Origin: Pseudomonadales bacterium
Lineage (GTDB): Bacteria > Pseudomonadota > Gammaproteobacteria > Pseudomonadales > Azotimanducaceae
Direction of reading: 5' to 3'
Assembly (NCBI GenBank): GCA_029251375.1
Contig: JAQXDL010000049.1
Coordinates: forward strand, 496,001-560,000
Length of the DNA: 64,000 nt
The notes beneath the pieces were generated by a model that did no database searches, was not told the origin of the DNA, and saw only the letters and a program-made list of their open reading frames with translations. Position numbers and translations under genes: made by a program. Below, piece after piece: positions 1 through 8,889 of the stretch (its first letter is position 1; each line of letters begins with the position of its first letter).

Positions 1-494
1 TGACTGATGAATTGTAATGAATGGGTTCGATTTTGTGTCGGTAAGTTTTTGTTCAACATAGTGTGGTCTTGGCCAAACGACCCTTATCTCATCAACCTCC
101 ACCGCAGCACCTAAACCAAAATGCATTTCCGCTGGGGCACCACTTGGGTACGAGTCACCCGCATGCGTTTCCTGCATTTGCGTGACGCCGTTGGCAGTAT
201 CATAAACTTTTGCAGCTATCGCCAGCGTGTTTTTACCCACACCTTGTGAGCGTATATTGATGAAATGAGTATTCTTTTGGCTTCGCACATTGTTGCTAAA
301 CAGTTGCGGCTTCTCTCGATTGCTGTGACGAACCAATCTAGGTCACCATCGATGTCATAGTCTCCAAAGGCCACCGACCGACTGTGATTAAATGAGTTCA
401 CGCGCAGCTCAGGCCAAAGTTGCATCGTTAAGACAATGAGTAGGTGCAATTGTGACCCGTAACGCGTCGAGGGTAAATGAGTGTATTCGAATCA
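1..494 (-). pseudogene. Remnant of FG-GAP / ASPIC-UnbV (CRTAC1-like) protein gene, frameshifted, runs off left edge
   Basis: Read on the minus strand, about 420-320 encodes an FG-GAP calcium-binding motif (FGDYDIDGDLDWFV, pattern DxDxDGxxD). From about 315 to base 1 a different frame reads like the C-terminal ASPIC/UnbV domain: LFSNN, then a segment with KNTLAIAAKVY, then GDSYPSGAPAEMHFGLG and VDEIRVVWP. In intact proteins these two domains follow one another in one frame, so a single-base frameshift near 300-325 is needed to join them. An in-frame stop near 494 leaves no room for the several hundred residues normally upstream. I infer a decayed secreted or surface protein gene, or a sequencing error plus truncation. 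The C-terminus lies outside the window. Confidence 0.6.
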
Positions 495-700
495 TCCGGT
501 ATCCGGATAAAATGCGCTGATGAGCTTGCAGGTAGGACGTCTGGGCGGTACGCGGTTTATTCATCGCTATCGACCTTTAGTTATGAAAAGTGTCTATATC
601 AGTTATAACCAAGGGTATGGGTCTCAGCGCCAAACCGACTATCGCGACAATATAAGTCGTGATAACGTACACCCCCTAGAATTCATTCTATTTATGATCC

Positions 701-1453
701 ATGAGCATTTCGTTAGTCATTCCCGTAAAACAGCTCGAAGATGCGAAGAAGCGTCTAAGTAGCATACTGTCTGTGGATCAGCGTCGTGACCTGTTTAGGG
801 CGATGGTGCAGGATGTTCTGGAAGCTGCAACAACCTGCGATCGGATAGATGAAGTGATACTGGTGACCTGCGACACCAATGTGGCAAATCTCGGGTTAGA
901 ATATGGCTGCCGGATTCTGCCAGAGCCTGAGCTCGGTGGCCTAATACCAGCGGTTACGGCAGCGGCCAGTCAATTGGCGGCAGAGGACGTTGACGTGATG
1001 ATCTTTTTACCTGGCGATGTGCCCCTGGTCAGCGTCGAAGAGCTTGAGGTGGTTCTTGATGGATTTGGTCAAGCCACTGAGCCTGAATTTATGATCGTGC
1101 CTGCAAGTGATCTCGGTGGGTCAAATTGTGTTGTCTGCTCGCCACCTGATTGCATGGATTTCGGCTTTGGCGAAGACAGCTTTAGGCGGCACTTAAAAAC
1201 GGCGAGAGCGCTAGGTATTGAACCCACAATCGCTAAACTGCCGGGCATAGGTTTGGATGTTGACACGCCAGACGATTTGTCTCAGCTTGCCAAAGTGTTA
1301 GGCGCTGAAGGCCTAAAAACGGTTACACATAAATTCCTGATCGACAGTGGTATCTTGTCCAAAGTTCTTAAGGACTCGAAGGATGCAAATGAGGGCATCG
1401 CGCAAGATAATGCAAACGTTATTCCAAAATTTGAAGAAAGAGTGAACCTATGA
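701..1453 (+). CDS. cofC: CofC-type guanylyltransferase (2-phospholactate/PEP/3-phosphoglycerate guanylyltransferase) of F420 biosynthesis
   Basis: Nucleotidyltransferase of 250 aa that charges a C3 phospho-acid with GMP to make the activated precursor of the F420 side chain. Seen: N-terminal VIPVKQLEDAKKRL (the CofC nucleotide-binding signature), a central FLPGDVPLV metal/nucleotide segment and LDVDTPDDL near residue 195. The family is usually about 200-220 aa, so the last 40-45 residues form an extension of unknown role. The start ATG at 701 lacks a good Shine-Dalgarno sequence. The stop overlaps the next gene as ATGA (1450-1453), indicating translational coupling to cofGH. Whether the substrate is 2-phospholactate, phosphoenolpyruvate or 3-phosphoglycerate cannot be read from sequence alone. 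The cofactor role is established for the family. Confidence 0.9.
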   Translation: MSISLVIPVKQLEDAKKRLSSILSVDQRRDLFRAMVQDVLEAATTCDRIDEVILVTCDTNVANLGLEYGCRILPEPELGGLIPAVTAAASQLAAEDVDVMIFLPGDVPLVSVEELEVVLDGFGQATEPEFMIVPASDLGGSNCVVCSPPDCMDFGFGEDSFRRHLKTARALGIEPTIAKLPGIGLDVDTPDDLSQLAKVLGAEGLKTVTHKFLIDSGILSKVLKDSKDANEGIAQDNANVIPKFEERVNL

Positions 1454-3978
1454 GTCAGTTTGAAAGTCTTCTTATGCAAGCACGCAGTCTGCCGTTATCG
1501 AACGATGAAATACTCGCTCTCGGCGAAACGACTGACACTGCATCGCTCATGCAGGTGGCATCAATGCTGCGGGATGTAGGACATCAGAACACGATCTCGT
1601 ATTCGCGTAAGGTGTTTATTCCGCTCACACACCTTTGCCGTGACGTTTGTCATTACTGCACCTTTGCGCAGGTGCCTCGAAAGTTGAAAGCCCCTTATCT
1701 CACACCCGATGAGGTTCTAAAAATCGCCCAAGATGGTGCCAAGGCCGGTTGCAAAGAAGCTCTGTTTACTTTGGGTGATAAGCCTGAACTTCGCTATAAG
1801 GCAGCTCGAGACGGATTAAAGGAGCTGAAGCAGGATTCAACGTTATCCTATCTTCGCGACATGGCGGAAATGGTTTTTAAGGAAACCGGTTTATTCCCGC
1901 ACCTGAACCCTGGGCTGATGACAGCTGATGAATTTGCTGAGCTTCGCAAAGTATCGATTTCAATGGGCATCATGCTGGAGTCCTCCTCCGACCGATTGTT
2001 AGAGAAAGGTATGCCGCATCACGGTTCTCCCGATAAGGTGCCCGAGCGCCGTTTTGAAACCATGCGCCTAGCAGGCGAGGCGGCGGTTCCATTTACATCT
2101 GGGATTCTAATTGGCATCGGTGAAACCAGACGAGAGCGAATTCAATCGCTGCTATCGTTGCGAGACCTGAATATCGAGCACAATCAAATTCAGGAAATTA
2201 TTATTCAAAACTTCCGTGCCAAGGAAGAAACGTTAATGGCGAATGCGCCGGAGCCGGACTTAAATGAATTGTTATGGACTATCTCCATGGCGAGAATCAT
2301 CTTTGGACCAAAGATGAATATCCAAGCGCCGCCTAATTTGAGTCCCGGTGTTTTCGAGCAAATTGTGGCTTCCGGTATTAATGATTGGGGCGGTGTGTCG
2401 CCGGTGACCCCCGACTTTGTAAACCCAGAAGCACCTTGGCCACATCTTACAAACTTGGCAAGTGAGACGGCTAATGCAGGCAAACTATTGATTGAACGGC
2501 TTGCGATATACCCAGATTATGCAATGGATATGGAGCAGTGGATTGACCCTTCTATTCAGCCCGCGCTTAGGCAAGCGATCGACGGTGATGGTTTTGCAAG
2601 AACTGAAGACTGGGCAGCAGGTGCTGTTGTCGATGCGCCCGAAGGTGATTTGGCGAGAGTGACGGCTATCGCTAAGCGTGCGCCAAGCCCTGATATCAAT
2701 TTAATTCTTGATAAAGTCAAAAATGAAGAAGTGTTGACCGAAGCCGACATCGTTCGCTTGTTCAAAAGTCGTGGTGATGACTACACACACGTTTGTCAGG
2801 CAGCGGACGAGATTAGGAGAAAGGTTTCCGGCGATACGGTAACTTATTGTGTTAACCGAAACATTAACTACACCAATGTCTGTTACTTCAAGTGCCAATT
2901 TTGTGCATTCTCGAAGGGAAAGATGAGCGAAAACTTACGGGGCCGACCTTACGATCTGTCCCATGAAGAAATTATGCGTCGTACTGCCGAGGCACATGCT
3001 CGTGGTGCAACGGAAGTTTGCATGCAAGGTGGTATCCACCCTGAATATACAGGCCAAACCTATATCGATATCGTGCACAGCATCAAGCAGGTTGTGCCTG
3101 AAATGCATGTACATGCTTTCTCACCGCTAGAAGTTTGGCAGGGTGCGCATACGTCAGGTGTATCGATTGATGAATTTCTAGGTCAGCTTAAGGAAGCTGG
3201 ATTGGGAACCTTGCCAGGCACGGCAGCAGAAATACTAGATGATGAAGTAAGAGCGACACTTTGCCCTGATAAAATCAATACCAGCCAATGGCTGGAGGTC
3301 ATGGAAGCTGCACACGGACAGGGCTTCAATACGACGGCAACTATTATGTACGGCCATGTCGAGAAATATGAACACGTTGCGCGGCATCTGTTAAGAGTAC
3401 GTGCGTTGCAGGCTAAAACCGGCGGCTTTACAGAATTTGTGATACTGCCTTTCATTCATATGGAAGCGCCTATGTACCTAAAAGGTAATGCGCGTAAGGG
3501 GCCGACTTTTAGGGAAGCTGTACTGATTCATGCAATATCGAGACTTGTGCTAAATCCTGTTTTCACGAACATTCAAGCGTCCTGGACCAAGCTTGGTCCC
3601 GATGGCGTGCGGGCTTGTCTGCGAGCCGGTGTGAATGATTTGGGTGGCACTTTAATGAACGAAACGATTACTCGTGCCGCGGGTGCAAGTCATGGGCAGG
3701 AGACATCACCTGAGGAGATGGAAGAGATTATTCTATCGATCGGTAGGACTCCAAAACAACGGACAACAAGTTACGGTGATGTGACGCAAGCCCAGCGGCA
3801 AAAATCATTCGGTGCACAAACATTGATTGAGCCAAGTTATACTTCTGCTAAGAAATATGACCGTAAAAAAGATGCGACGCAGGAAGGCACCATTGCGAAA
3901 ACGAAAAAGGAACTGTATCGACCCGGCTTAGATATATCTGGTGATGAGGATAAGCTGTCGAGTGCAGATATCATTTAG
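1450..3978 (+). CDS. fbiC: 7,8-didemethyl-8-hydroxy-5-deazariboflavin (FO) synthase, CofG-CofH fusion
   Basis: Bifunctional radical SAM enzyme of 842 aa that builds the deazaflavin chromophore FO from tyrosine and 5-amino-6-ribitylamino-uracil. Two radical-SAM halves are visible: a CofG-type half with CX3CX2C at C63, C67 and C70, and a CofH-type half with CX3CX2C at C478, C482 and C485. Each cysteine triad binds a 4Fe-4S cluster that cleaves S-adenosylmethionine. The order CofG then CofH is that of actinobacterial FbiC; many archaea and cyanobacteria keep the halves separate. The length matches FbiC. The C-terminal ~40 residues are charged and probably disordered. It overlaps cofC by 4 nt. 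CofD and CofE, needed to finish F420, are not in this window. Confidence 0.95.
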   Translation: MSQFESLLMQARSLPLSNDEILALGETTDTASLMQVASMLRDVGHQNTISYSRKVFIPLTHLCRDVCHYCTFAQVPRKLKAPYLTPDEVLKIAQDGAKAGCKEALFTLGDKPELRYKAARDGLKELKQDSTLSYLRDMAEMVFKETGLFPHLNPGLMTADEFAELRKVSISMGIMLESSSDRLLEKGMPHHGSPDKVPERRFETMRLAGEAAVPFTSGILIGIGETRRERIQSLLSLRDLNIEHNQIQEIIIQNFRAKEETLMANAPEPDLNELLWTISMARIIFGPKMNIQAPPNLSPGVFEQIVASGINDWGGVSPVTPDFVNPEAPWPHLTNLASETANAGKLLIERLAIYPDYAMDMEQWIDPSIQPALRQAIDGDGFARTEDWAAGAVVDAPEGDLARVTAIAKRAPSPDINLILDKVKNEEVLTEADIVRLFKSRGDDYTHVCQAADEIRRKVSGDTVTYCVNRNINYTNVCYFKCQFCAFSKGKMSENLRGRPYDLSHEEIMRRTAEAHARGATEVCMQGGIHPEYTGQTYIDIVHSIKQVVPEMHVHAFSPLEVWQGAHTSGVSIDEFLGQLKEAGLGTLPGTAAEILDDEVRATLCPDKINTSQWLEVMEAAHGQGFNTTATIMYGHVEKYEHVARHLLRVRALQAKTGGFTEFVILPFIHMEAPMYLKGNARKGPTFREAVLIHAISRLVLNPVFTNIQASWTKLGPDGVRACLRAGVNDLGGTLMNETITRAAGASHGQETSPEEMEEIILSIGRTPKQRTTSYGDVTQAQRQKSFGAQTLIEPSYTSAKKYDRKKDATQEGTIAKTKKELYRPGLDISGDEDKLSSADII

Positions 3979-4070
3979 CGGGGTTATGTATCGCCAAGTA
4001 AGTATTTAGTGTGACTTTACCATGACTTTAGTCTGGCCGCCTTGATCGGAAAAAACGTTTTGGAGGTGAT

Positions 4071-4553
4071 ATGGAAATCGAAAATTTTACAGCGATAGAA
4101 TCCGAATTTCAGCGACGTATAACAAAAATTGTCTGGTGTACCTTTACGACGATAGATCGGCAAGGCCGACCTCGGTCAAGAATGTTACATCCGATTTGGG
4201 ATGGTGCAACGGGCTGGATTGCCACAGGTCGACATAGCTTTAAAGCGAAGCACTTGGCAGAACACAGCTACGTATCGTTAAGTTATTGGGACCCTGATCA
4301 CGAACAAGTTTTTGCTGAATGTCACGCGCAGTGGGATGATAGTTTGGAGAGCAAACAACGAATATGGAGCTTGTACAAGCAAACACCTGCGCCTCTAGGT
4401 TACGACCTAACAGCATTCTGGTCAGACTATACTGATGAGAACTACGGCTTAATAAAGCTAACGCCCTGGCGAATCGAATTGTCATCTCTGACGGACATGA
4501 TGAATCCACAAGTTTGGCGTCAGAAAACACAAGATATACCGCAAAACGGTTAG
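4071..4553 (+). CDS. Pyridoxamine 5'-phosphate oxidase-like split beta-barrel flavoprotein (candidate F420-dependent FDOR)
   Basis: Protein of 160 aa with the split beta-barrel flavin-binding pattern: W-C-T-F-T-T-I-D followed by GRPRSRMLHPIW, then TGWIATGRHSFKAKHL and YVSLSYWDP. This resembles the PPOX/FDOR families that bind FMN or F420 and reduce or bind small substrates. A strong ribosome site (GGAGGTGAT) directly precedes the ATG. It starts 92 nt after fbiC and 45 nt before an LLM oxidoreductase, so a role with deazaflavin is plausible by context. Family membership is seen; use of F420 rather than FMN is inference. True PdxH is longer and carries substrate residues not visible here. Confidence 0.75.
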   Translation: MEIENFTAIESEFQRRITKIVWCTFTTIDRQGRPRSRMLHPIWDGATGWIATGRHSFKAKHLAEHSYVSLSYWDPDHEQVFAECHAQWDDSLESKQRIWSLYKQTPAPLGYDLTAFWSDYTDENYGLIKLTPWRIELSSLTDMMNPQVWRQKTQDIPQNG

Positions 4554-4598
4554 AGAAAATAATAGAAATTTGTTTAATTATTTGAAAAGGAACTATCT

Positions 4599-5594
4599 AT
4601 GCCTGTGCCACAAAGAACTGCACTAACCCTCCCTGATCCTCGGGGTGTTCAACCGACGATAGATATGGCGAAATGGGGTGAGGCCGAAGGTTATGACGAT
4701 CTTTGGTTTGCAGATAGCTCTGGTGTTGACGCGTTAACAACTGCAGCAGCGGTTGCGCTAAACACAGAACGGGTTAGAATTGGCACAGCCATCATTCCTG
4801 TATTTTCACGCACGCCAGCAGTACTTGCATCTACAGCTCATGTTCTACATCAATTATCTAATGGTCGATTTATCCTAGGTCTTGGCTCCTCGAGTCAAAC
4901 TATGATGGAAAACTGGCATGGTCTTAAATTCGAGAAACCTTTGACGCGAGTAAAAGAAACGACTTTGCTCATCAAGCAAATGTTAGCGGGCGAGAAAACA
5001 AACTTTGACGGTCAGTCAGTGCAAAGTCACGGTTATCGTCAACTGCCACTGGAGGCAGATGCACAGCCGGTTTACATGGCCGCGCTGCGTAGCAAAATGT
5101 TAGAGACTGCGGCCGAGTTTAGCGACGGCGTGATTCTTAACTTATTCCCTAAAGATGCCCTACCAAAAATGATGGAGCATATCCGTATTGGTGCAGAACG
5201 GGCGGGTAAAAAATTGGAAGATGTCGAGGTTGTTTGTCGTCATCAGGTTGTTGTTACTGACGATATGGAAAAGGCGCGAAACTCTATTCGTGCTGGATTT
5301 GCACCTTACTATGCGACGCCCGTTTACAACGCGTTTCTTGCATGGGCGGGTTATGAGGATGTCGCGAAGAATATCGCTGAAGGTTGGGCTGCGAAAGACC
5401 GTGCGAAGACGACGGGTGCGCTAGACGATCAGCTTGTTGATGACATTGCGATACTCGGTACGAAGGAACAATGTCAGGACCGAATCCGAGAATATGGTGA
5501 GATGGGTATCACAACCCACATCATTTCCTGTGTTTCGCCGGGCGATACTAAAAATACGTATGATGCGTTTACTGGCAATAACTTCTCTTTCTAG
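4599..5594 (+). CDS. LLM-class (luciferase-like) oxidoreductase, candidate F420-dependent
   Basis: TIM-barrel oxidoreductase of 331 aa. Seen: KWGEAEGYDDLWFAD near residues 25-40, RVRIGTAIIPVFSRTP, and LSNGRFILGLGSSS, the typical strand pattern of the F420-dependent LLM family. Residues 290-315 hold the LGTKEQCQDRIREY segment common at the C-terminus of these enzymes. An AAAAGG ribosome site precedes the ATG. It sits behind fbiC and the split-barrel protein and in front of a second LLM gene (73 nt gap), so it is likely co-transcribed with F420 synthesis. The substrate is unknown. FMN-dependent monooxygenases share the fold, so the cofactor is inferred from context. Confidence 0.85.
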   Translation: MPVPQRTALTLPDPRGVQPTIDMAKWGEAEGYDDLWFADSSGVDALTTAAAVALNTERVRIGTAIIPVFSRTPAVLASTAHVLHQLSNGRFILGLGSSSQTMMENWHGLKFEKPLTRVKETTLLIKQMLAGEKTNFDGQSVQSHGYRQLPLEADAQPVYMAALRSKMLETAAEFSDGVILNLFPKDALPKMMEHIRIGAERAGKKLEDVEVVCRHQVVVTDDMEKARNSIRAGFAPYYATPVYNAFLAWAGYEDVAKNIAEGWAAKDRAKTTGALDDQLVDDIAILGTKEQCQDRIREYGEMGITTHIISCVSPGDTKNTYDAFTGNNFSF

Positions 5595-5667
5595 TTATTT
5601 ATCATCTGTGTTTGCACGCACGAATGCGTGTCTTTTAAAAAAATTATACTGAAATTGAGGTTATCAA

Positions 5668-6702
5668 ATGAAACTAGGATTCTTGGCTGGATACTCCGGC
5701 AAAGTTATAAACATCGATATCGACAAAATAAAACGTGCTGAAAGCATGGGCTATGATTCTGTTTGGACGGCTGAAGCCTATGGCTCGGATGCGATAACGC
5801 CAGCAGCATGGGTATTAGCCCAGACTGACAAGATCAAAGTCGGCACAGCAATCATGCAGATGCCAGGCCGATCGCCTGCCTGTACTGCGATGACAGCAAT
5901 GACGCTTAATCAACTTTCTAACGGGCGTTTCATTCTCGGTTTAGGCGCTTCGGGCCCTCAAGTTGTCGAAGGTTGGCACGGTGTTGCCTACGGAAAGCCA
6001 GTCACCCGAATAAAGGAATATGTGTCCATCGTGAAGAAGATTATGGCGCGTGAAGAACCGGTCGAGCATCAGGGTTTTCACTACAGCATGCCCTATGCGG
6101 GCGAAGACGGTACCGGCTTGGGTAAACCGCTGAAAAGCATTTTACAGGCAGACAACGACATCCCAATTTACACGGCATCAATCACGCCGCGTGGATTAAC
6201 AGGTAGTGCCGAAGTCGCTGATGGCGTATTCCCTATTTGGATGAACCCGGATCGCTTTGATGTGTTGCAAGGACCAATCCAGAAAGGTCTTGATAAAGCG
6301 GGTAAGACCTTAATGAATTATGATATCGCGCCATTTGTGACCTGCATCATGGGCGACGATATTGATGCATGTCGAATGCCTGTTAAAGGCAACATGGCGC
6401 TATATATTGGTGGCATGGGCGCGAGAGGTAAGAACTTCTACACCGATTATACGTCGGCGCTCGGATTCGAGGATGCTGCCATCAAGATTCAAGATTTGTA
6501 TCTAGCGGGTAAGAAGGATGAGGCCATGGCGGCTGTACCTGATGAGCTAGTCGATGCTTGTGCACTGGTTGGACCTGAGTCGGTGATTCGCGAGAGATTG
6601 CAGGCGTGGAAAAAGGCCGGGGATCAAGGCCACGTTGGATCGATGTTGATCGGTAGTGGTCAAGCGGCGGCACTCGAAGTTATTGCGAGTGAAATGCTTT
6701 AA
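5668..6702 (+). CDS. LLM-class oxidoreductase, candidate F420-dependent, paralogue of the preceding gene
   Basis: Protein of 344 aa with the same architecture as its upstream neighbour: RAESMGYDSVWTAEAYGSDA near residues 24-43, KVGTAIMQMPGRSP, LSNGRFILGLGASGPQVVEGWHG. It differs in carrying a longer insertion around residues 135-160. An ATTGAGGTTATCAA leader gives a moderate ribosome site. The GASGPQVVEGWHG stretch is frequent in F420-dependent LLM proteins of actinobacteria that act on acyl-CoA-like or polycyclic substrates. That comparison is from family knowledge, and the reaction is unknown. The pair probably arose by duplication, although divergence is large enough that they may use different substrates. 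Confidence 0.85.
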   Translation: MKLGFLAGYSGKVINIDIDKIKRAESMGYDSVWTAEAYGSDAITPAAWVLAQTDKIKVGTAIMQMPGRSPACTAMTAMTLNQLSNGRFILGLGASGPQVVEGWHGVAYGKPVTRIKEYVSIVKKIMAREEPVEHQGFHYSMPYAGEDGTGLGKPLKSILQADNDIPIYTASITPRGLTGSAEVADGVFPIWMNPDRFDVLQGPIQKGLDKAGKTLMNYDIAPFVTCIMGDDIDACRMPVKGNMALYIGGMGARGKNFYTDYTSALGFEDAAIKIQDLYLAGKKDEAMAAVPDELVDACALVGPESVIRERLQAWKKAGDQGHVGSMLIGSGQAAALEVIASEML

Positions 6703-6746
6703 GGTTTTTGTCTTAATCGATTAGGCGTGATTCAAGTGGTGCAAAT

Positions 6747-7940
6747 ATGACCTTTACGTTGAAGCCTGTTGGCTCAATTAGCGAAATTGGTCAGGCTGCT
6801 TGGGATGCCTGTGCGAACCCTACCTCTGCATCTTCGGATGTGGAGGCGACGGGTTCCGCGTCCTACATTCATCCCTATGATCCGTTCGTCTCCTACAACT
6901 TCCTTCATGCACTTGAAGAGAGTGGCTCTGCCGTGGCCGAGACAGGTTGGGGACCGTATCATCTGCAACTGCTTAACGAGAATGATGAAGTGTTCGGCGT
7001 CGTGCCGATGTATTTGAAAAACCATTCGCAAGGTGAATACGTTTTTGATTACAGCTGGGCAGATGCATTCGAGCGAGCAGGTGGGCGTTACTATCCTAAA
7101 CTACAGGTGTCAGTGCCGTTTACCCCGGCAACCGGTCGTCGAATCCTCGCGAAGCCAAGTGACGGCGAAGACGACTATGAAGCCTTTTTGCTGTCGGGTG
7201 TAATGCAGGTTGCGGAGCAGCTTGATGTTTCTTCAATCCATGTCACCTTTGCAAACAAAGAACAGTACAAGCGCATGGGCGAGATTGGCTTTCTGCAGCG
7301 CACCCACAACCAGTTTCATTGGCTTAATAACGGCTATCGAGATTTCGGTGACTTCCTCGCGGATCTAGGATCGAAAAAACGAAAAAACATTAAGCGAGAG
7401 CGTCGCATTGCTTTGGCTAACGGCATTGAGATTGAGACGCTCACGGGTATCGATATCCAAGAGCATCACTGGGATGCGTTCTACCAGTTCTACCTCGACA
7501 CAGGTAGTCGAAAGTGGGGTACACCTTATCTAACCCGAGAGTTTTTTTCGTTGATCGGTCAGTCGATGGCGGAAGATATTCTGCTCGTGATGTGTAAACG
7601 AGAAGGACGTTATATTGCCGGCGCAATCAACTTTATTGGTGGCGAATGTTTGTACGGACGTAACTGGGGCTGCATTGAACATCACGAAATGTTGCATTTC
7701 GAAGTCTGTTATTATCAAGCGATTGAGTTTGCGATCTCAAGGAAATTGAAGCGAGTAGAAGCCGGTGCACAAGGCCAGCATAAATTGGCGAGGGGTTATC
7801 TACCGACCCATACCTACAGCGCGCATTGGATAGTGAATAAGTCCTTTAGTGAGGCGATTCAGAACTTCCTTGAGAGCGAACGACAACACGTCGATGAAGA
7901 AATTGACTATATGGAAGGGCATTCGCCGTTTAAAAAGTAA
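6747..7940 (+). CDS. FemAB-like / GNAT-fold acyltransferase-like protein (peptidogalycan family, COG3146/DUF482)
   Basis: Protein of 397 aa resembling the COG3146 family often annotated as GNAT or peptidogalycan biosynthesis protein. Seen: PFVSYNFLHALEESGSA near residues 47-65, GPYHLQLL, a basic stretch SKKRKNIKRERR near 210-222, and GAQGQHKLARGYLP near residues 342-355, where the family is most conserved. No biochemical reaction is established for the family; aminoacyl or acyl transfer is assumed from the fold. The start at 6747 follows the LLM stop by 44 nt, and PhzF starts 34 nt after its stop, so it likely belongs to the same transcription unit. Confidence 0.75.
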   Translation: MTFTLKPVGSISEIGQAAWDACANPTSASSDVEATGSASYIHPYDPFVSYNFLHALEESGSAVAETGWGPYHLQLLNENDEVFGVVPMYLKNHSQGEYVFDYSWADAFERAGGRYYPKLQVSVPFTPATGRRILAKPSDGEDDYEAFLLSGVMQVAEQLDVSSIHVTFANKEQYKRMGEIGFLQRTHNQFHWLNNGYRDFGDFLADLGSKKRKNIKRERRIALANGIEIETLTGIDIQEHHWDAFYQFYLDTGSRKWGTPYLTREFFSLIGQSMAEDILLVMCKREGRYIAGAINFIGGECLYGRNWGCIEHHEMLHFEVCYYQAIEFAISRKLKRVEAGAQGQHKLARGYLPTHTYSAHWIVNKSFSEAIQNFLESERQHVDEEIDYMEGHSPFKK

Positions 7941-7974
7941 TGCGTTCTTTCCTGCAACGATAAACGATGGATTG

Positions 7975-8820
7975 ATGATGTCACGACAATTCTATATTAC
8001 TGATGTGTTCCATTCTGGTGGTTACTCCGGCAATCAACTCGCGACAGTGACTGATACCGCGGGTTTGACCTCAGATGACATGCAGGTCATTGCACGGGAA
8101 TTCAACTTCTCTGAAACGACTTTTCTTATGGGCGGCGATCTTCAGTCTGGCTATGACGTGAGGATATTCACGCCATCGCAAGAGCTACCTTTCGCAGGAC
8201 ACCCAACGCTTGGTTCCGCTTATCTGATTCGAGAGCACGTTGCGAAGCTCACAAGTGATACGTTGGCGCTTAACTTGGCGGCCGGAAAGATCACGGTGAC
8301 ATTCGCCAACGACGGTGTCGTTTGGATGCGACAAAAGCAGCCGGAGTTTGGTGAAATTCTCGATAAGCAAACAGCAGCAGATGCGCTAGGTCTAGCATTA
8401 GACGATATCGATGAAGACTATCCTGTTCAGTCTGTTTCCACGGGGCTTGGTTTTACGTTGGTGCCGGTTAAGTCACTGCAGGCACTGAAACGGATTAATC
8501 AGCAGGGTTCACTCGGCTTTGGCATATTCGCCTTCACGAGGGAGGGTTACACCGCTGACTATGACATTTCCTCTCGCATGCTGGCCAACGATGCGGGGAT
8601 TAGTGAAGACCCGGCAACAGGCAGTGCAAATGGTTGTCTGGCGAGTTATCTCGTACATCATCAGTATTTTGCTAGCGAATCGATTGATATTCGTGTCGCC
8701 CAAGGGTTTGAGATTAATCGCCCGTCGACGCTTTATTTGCGCGCTAGTCATGCGGACGGTGAGTATGAAATTAACGTTGGTGGTTCGGTTAAACTGTCTG
8801 CCGAAGGTCGTTTGGTTTAA
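7975..8820 (+). CDS. PhzF-family isomerase / epimerase-like protein
   Basis: Protein of 281 aa if started at the ATG pair at 7975/7978. A longer reading from 7849 would overlap the previous gene and adds unrelated residues, so the shorter start is chosen. Seen: DVFHSGGYSGNQLATV at the N-terminus, REFNFSETTF with the conserved glutamate E47 (acid/base residue of PhzF), FTPSQELPFAGHPTLGSA, and EDPATGSANGCLASYL near residues 210-225. Family members include phenazine isomerase and many proteins of unknown reaction. No phenazine genes are nearby, so a role in phenazine synthesis is unlikely. It ends the F420-associated run on the plus strand. Confidence 0.85.
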   Translation: MMSRQFYITDVFHSGGYSGNQLATVTDTAGLTSDDMQVIAREFNFSETTFLMGGDLQSGYDVRIFTPSQELPFAGHPTLGSAYLIREHVAKLTSDTLALNLAAGKITVTFANDGVVWMRQKQPEFGEILDKQTAADALGLALDDIDEDYPVQSVSTGLGFTLVPVKSLQALKRINQQGSLGFGIFAFTREGYTADYDISSRMLANDAGISEDPATGSANGCLASYLVHHQYFASESIDIRVAQGFEINRPSTLYLRASHADGEYEINVGGSVKLSAEGRLV

Positions 8821-8889
8821 CTTGTTGCATTGATTGATATGCTTTTGATAGTTTGTCCTCTCGCTAGTGAGTAAAATAAGTATTAACAA

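Noticed and set aside
520-762. 80-codon plus-strand frame overlapping the cofC start
   Set aside because: No ribosome site, composition not protein-like, and it overlaps the well-supported CofC frame.
4599-6702. Bacterial luciferase (lux) genes
   Set aside because: LLM family proteins share the fold, but there are no luxCDE partners and the motifs fit F420-type reductases.
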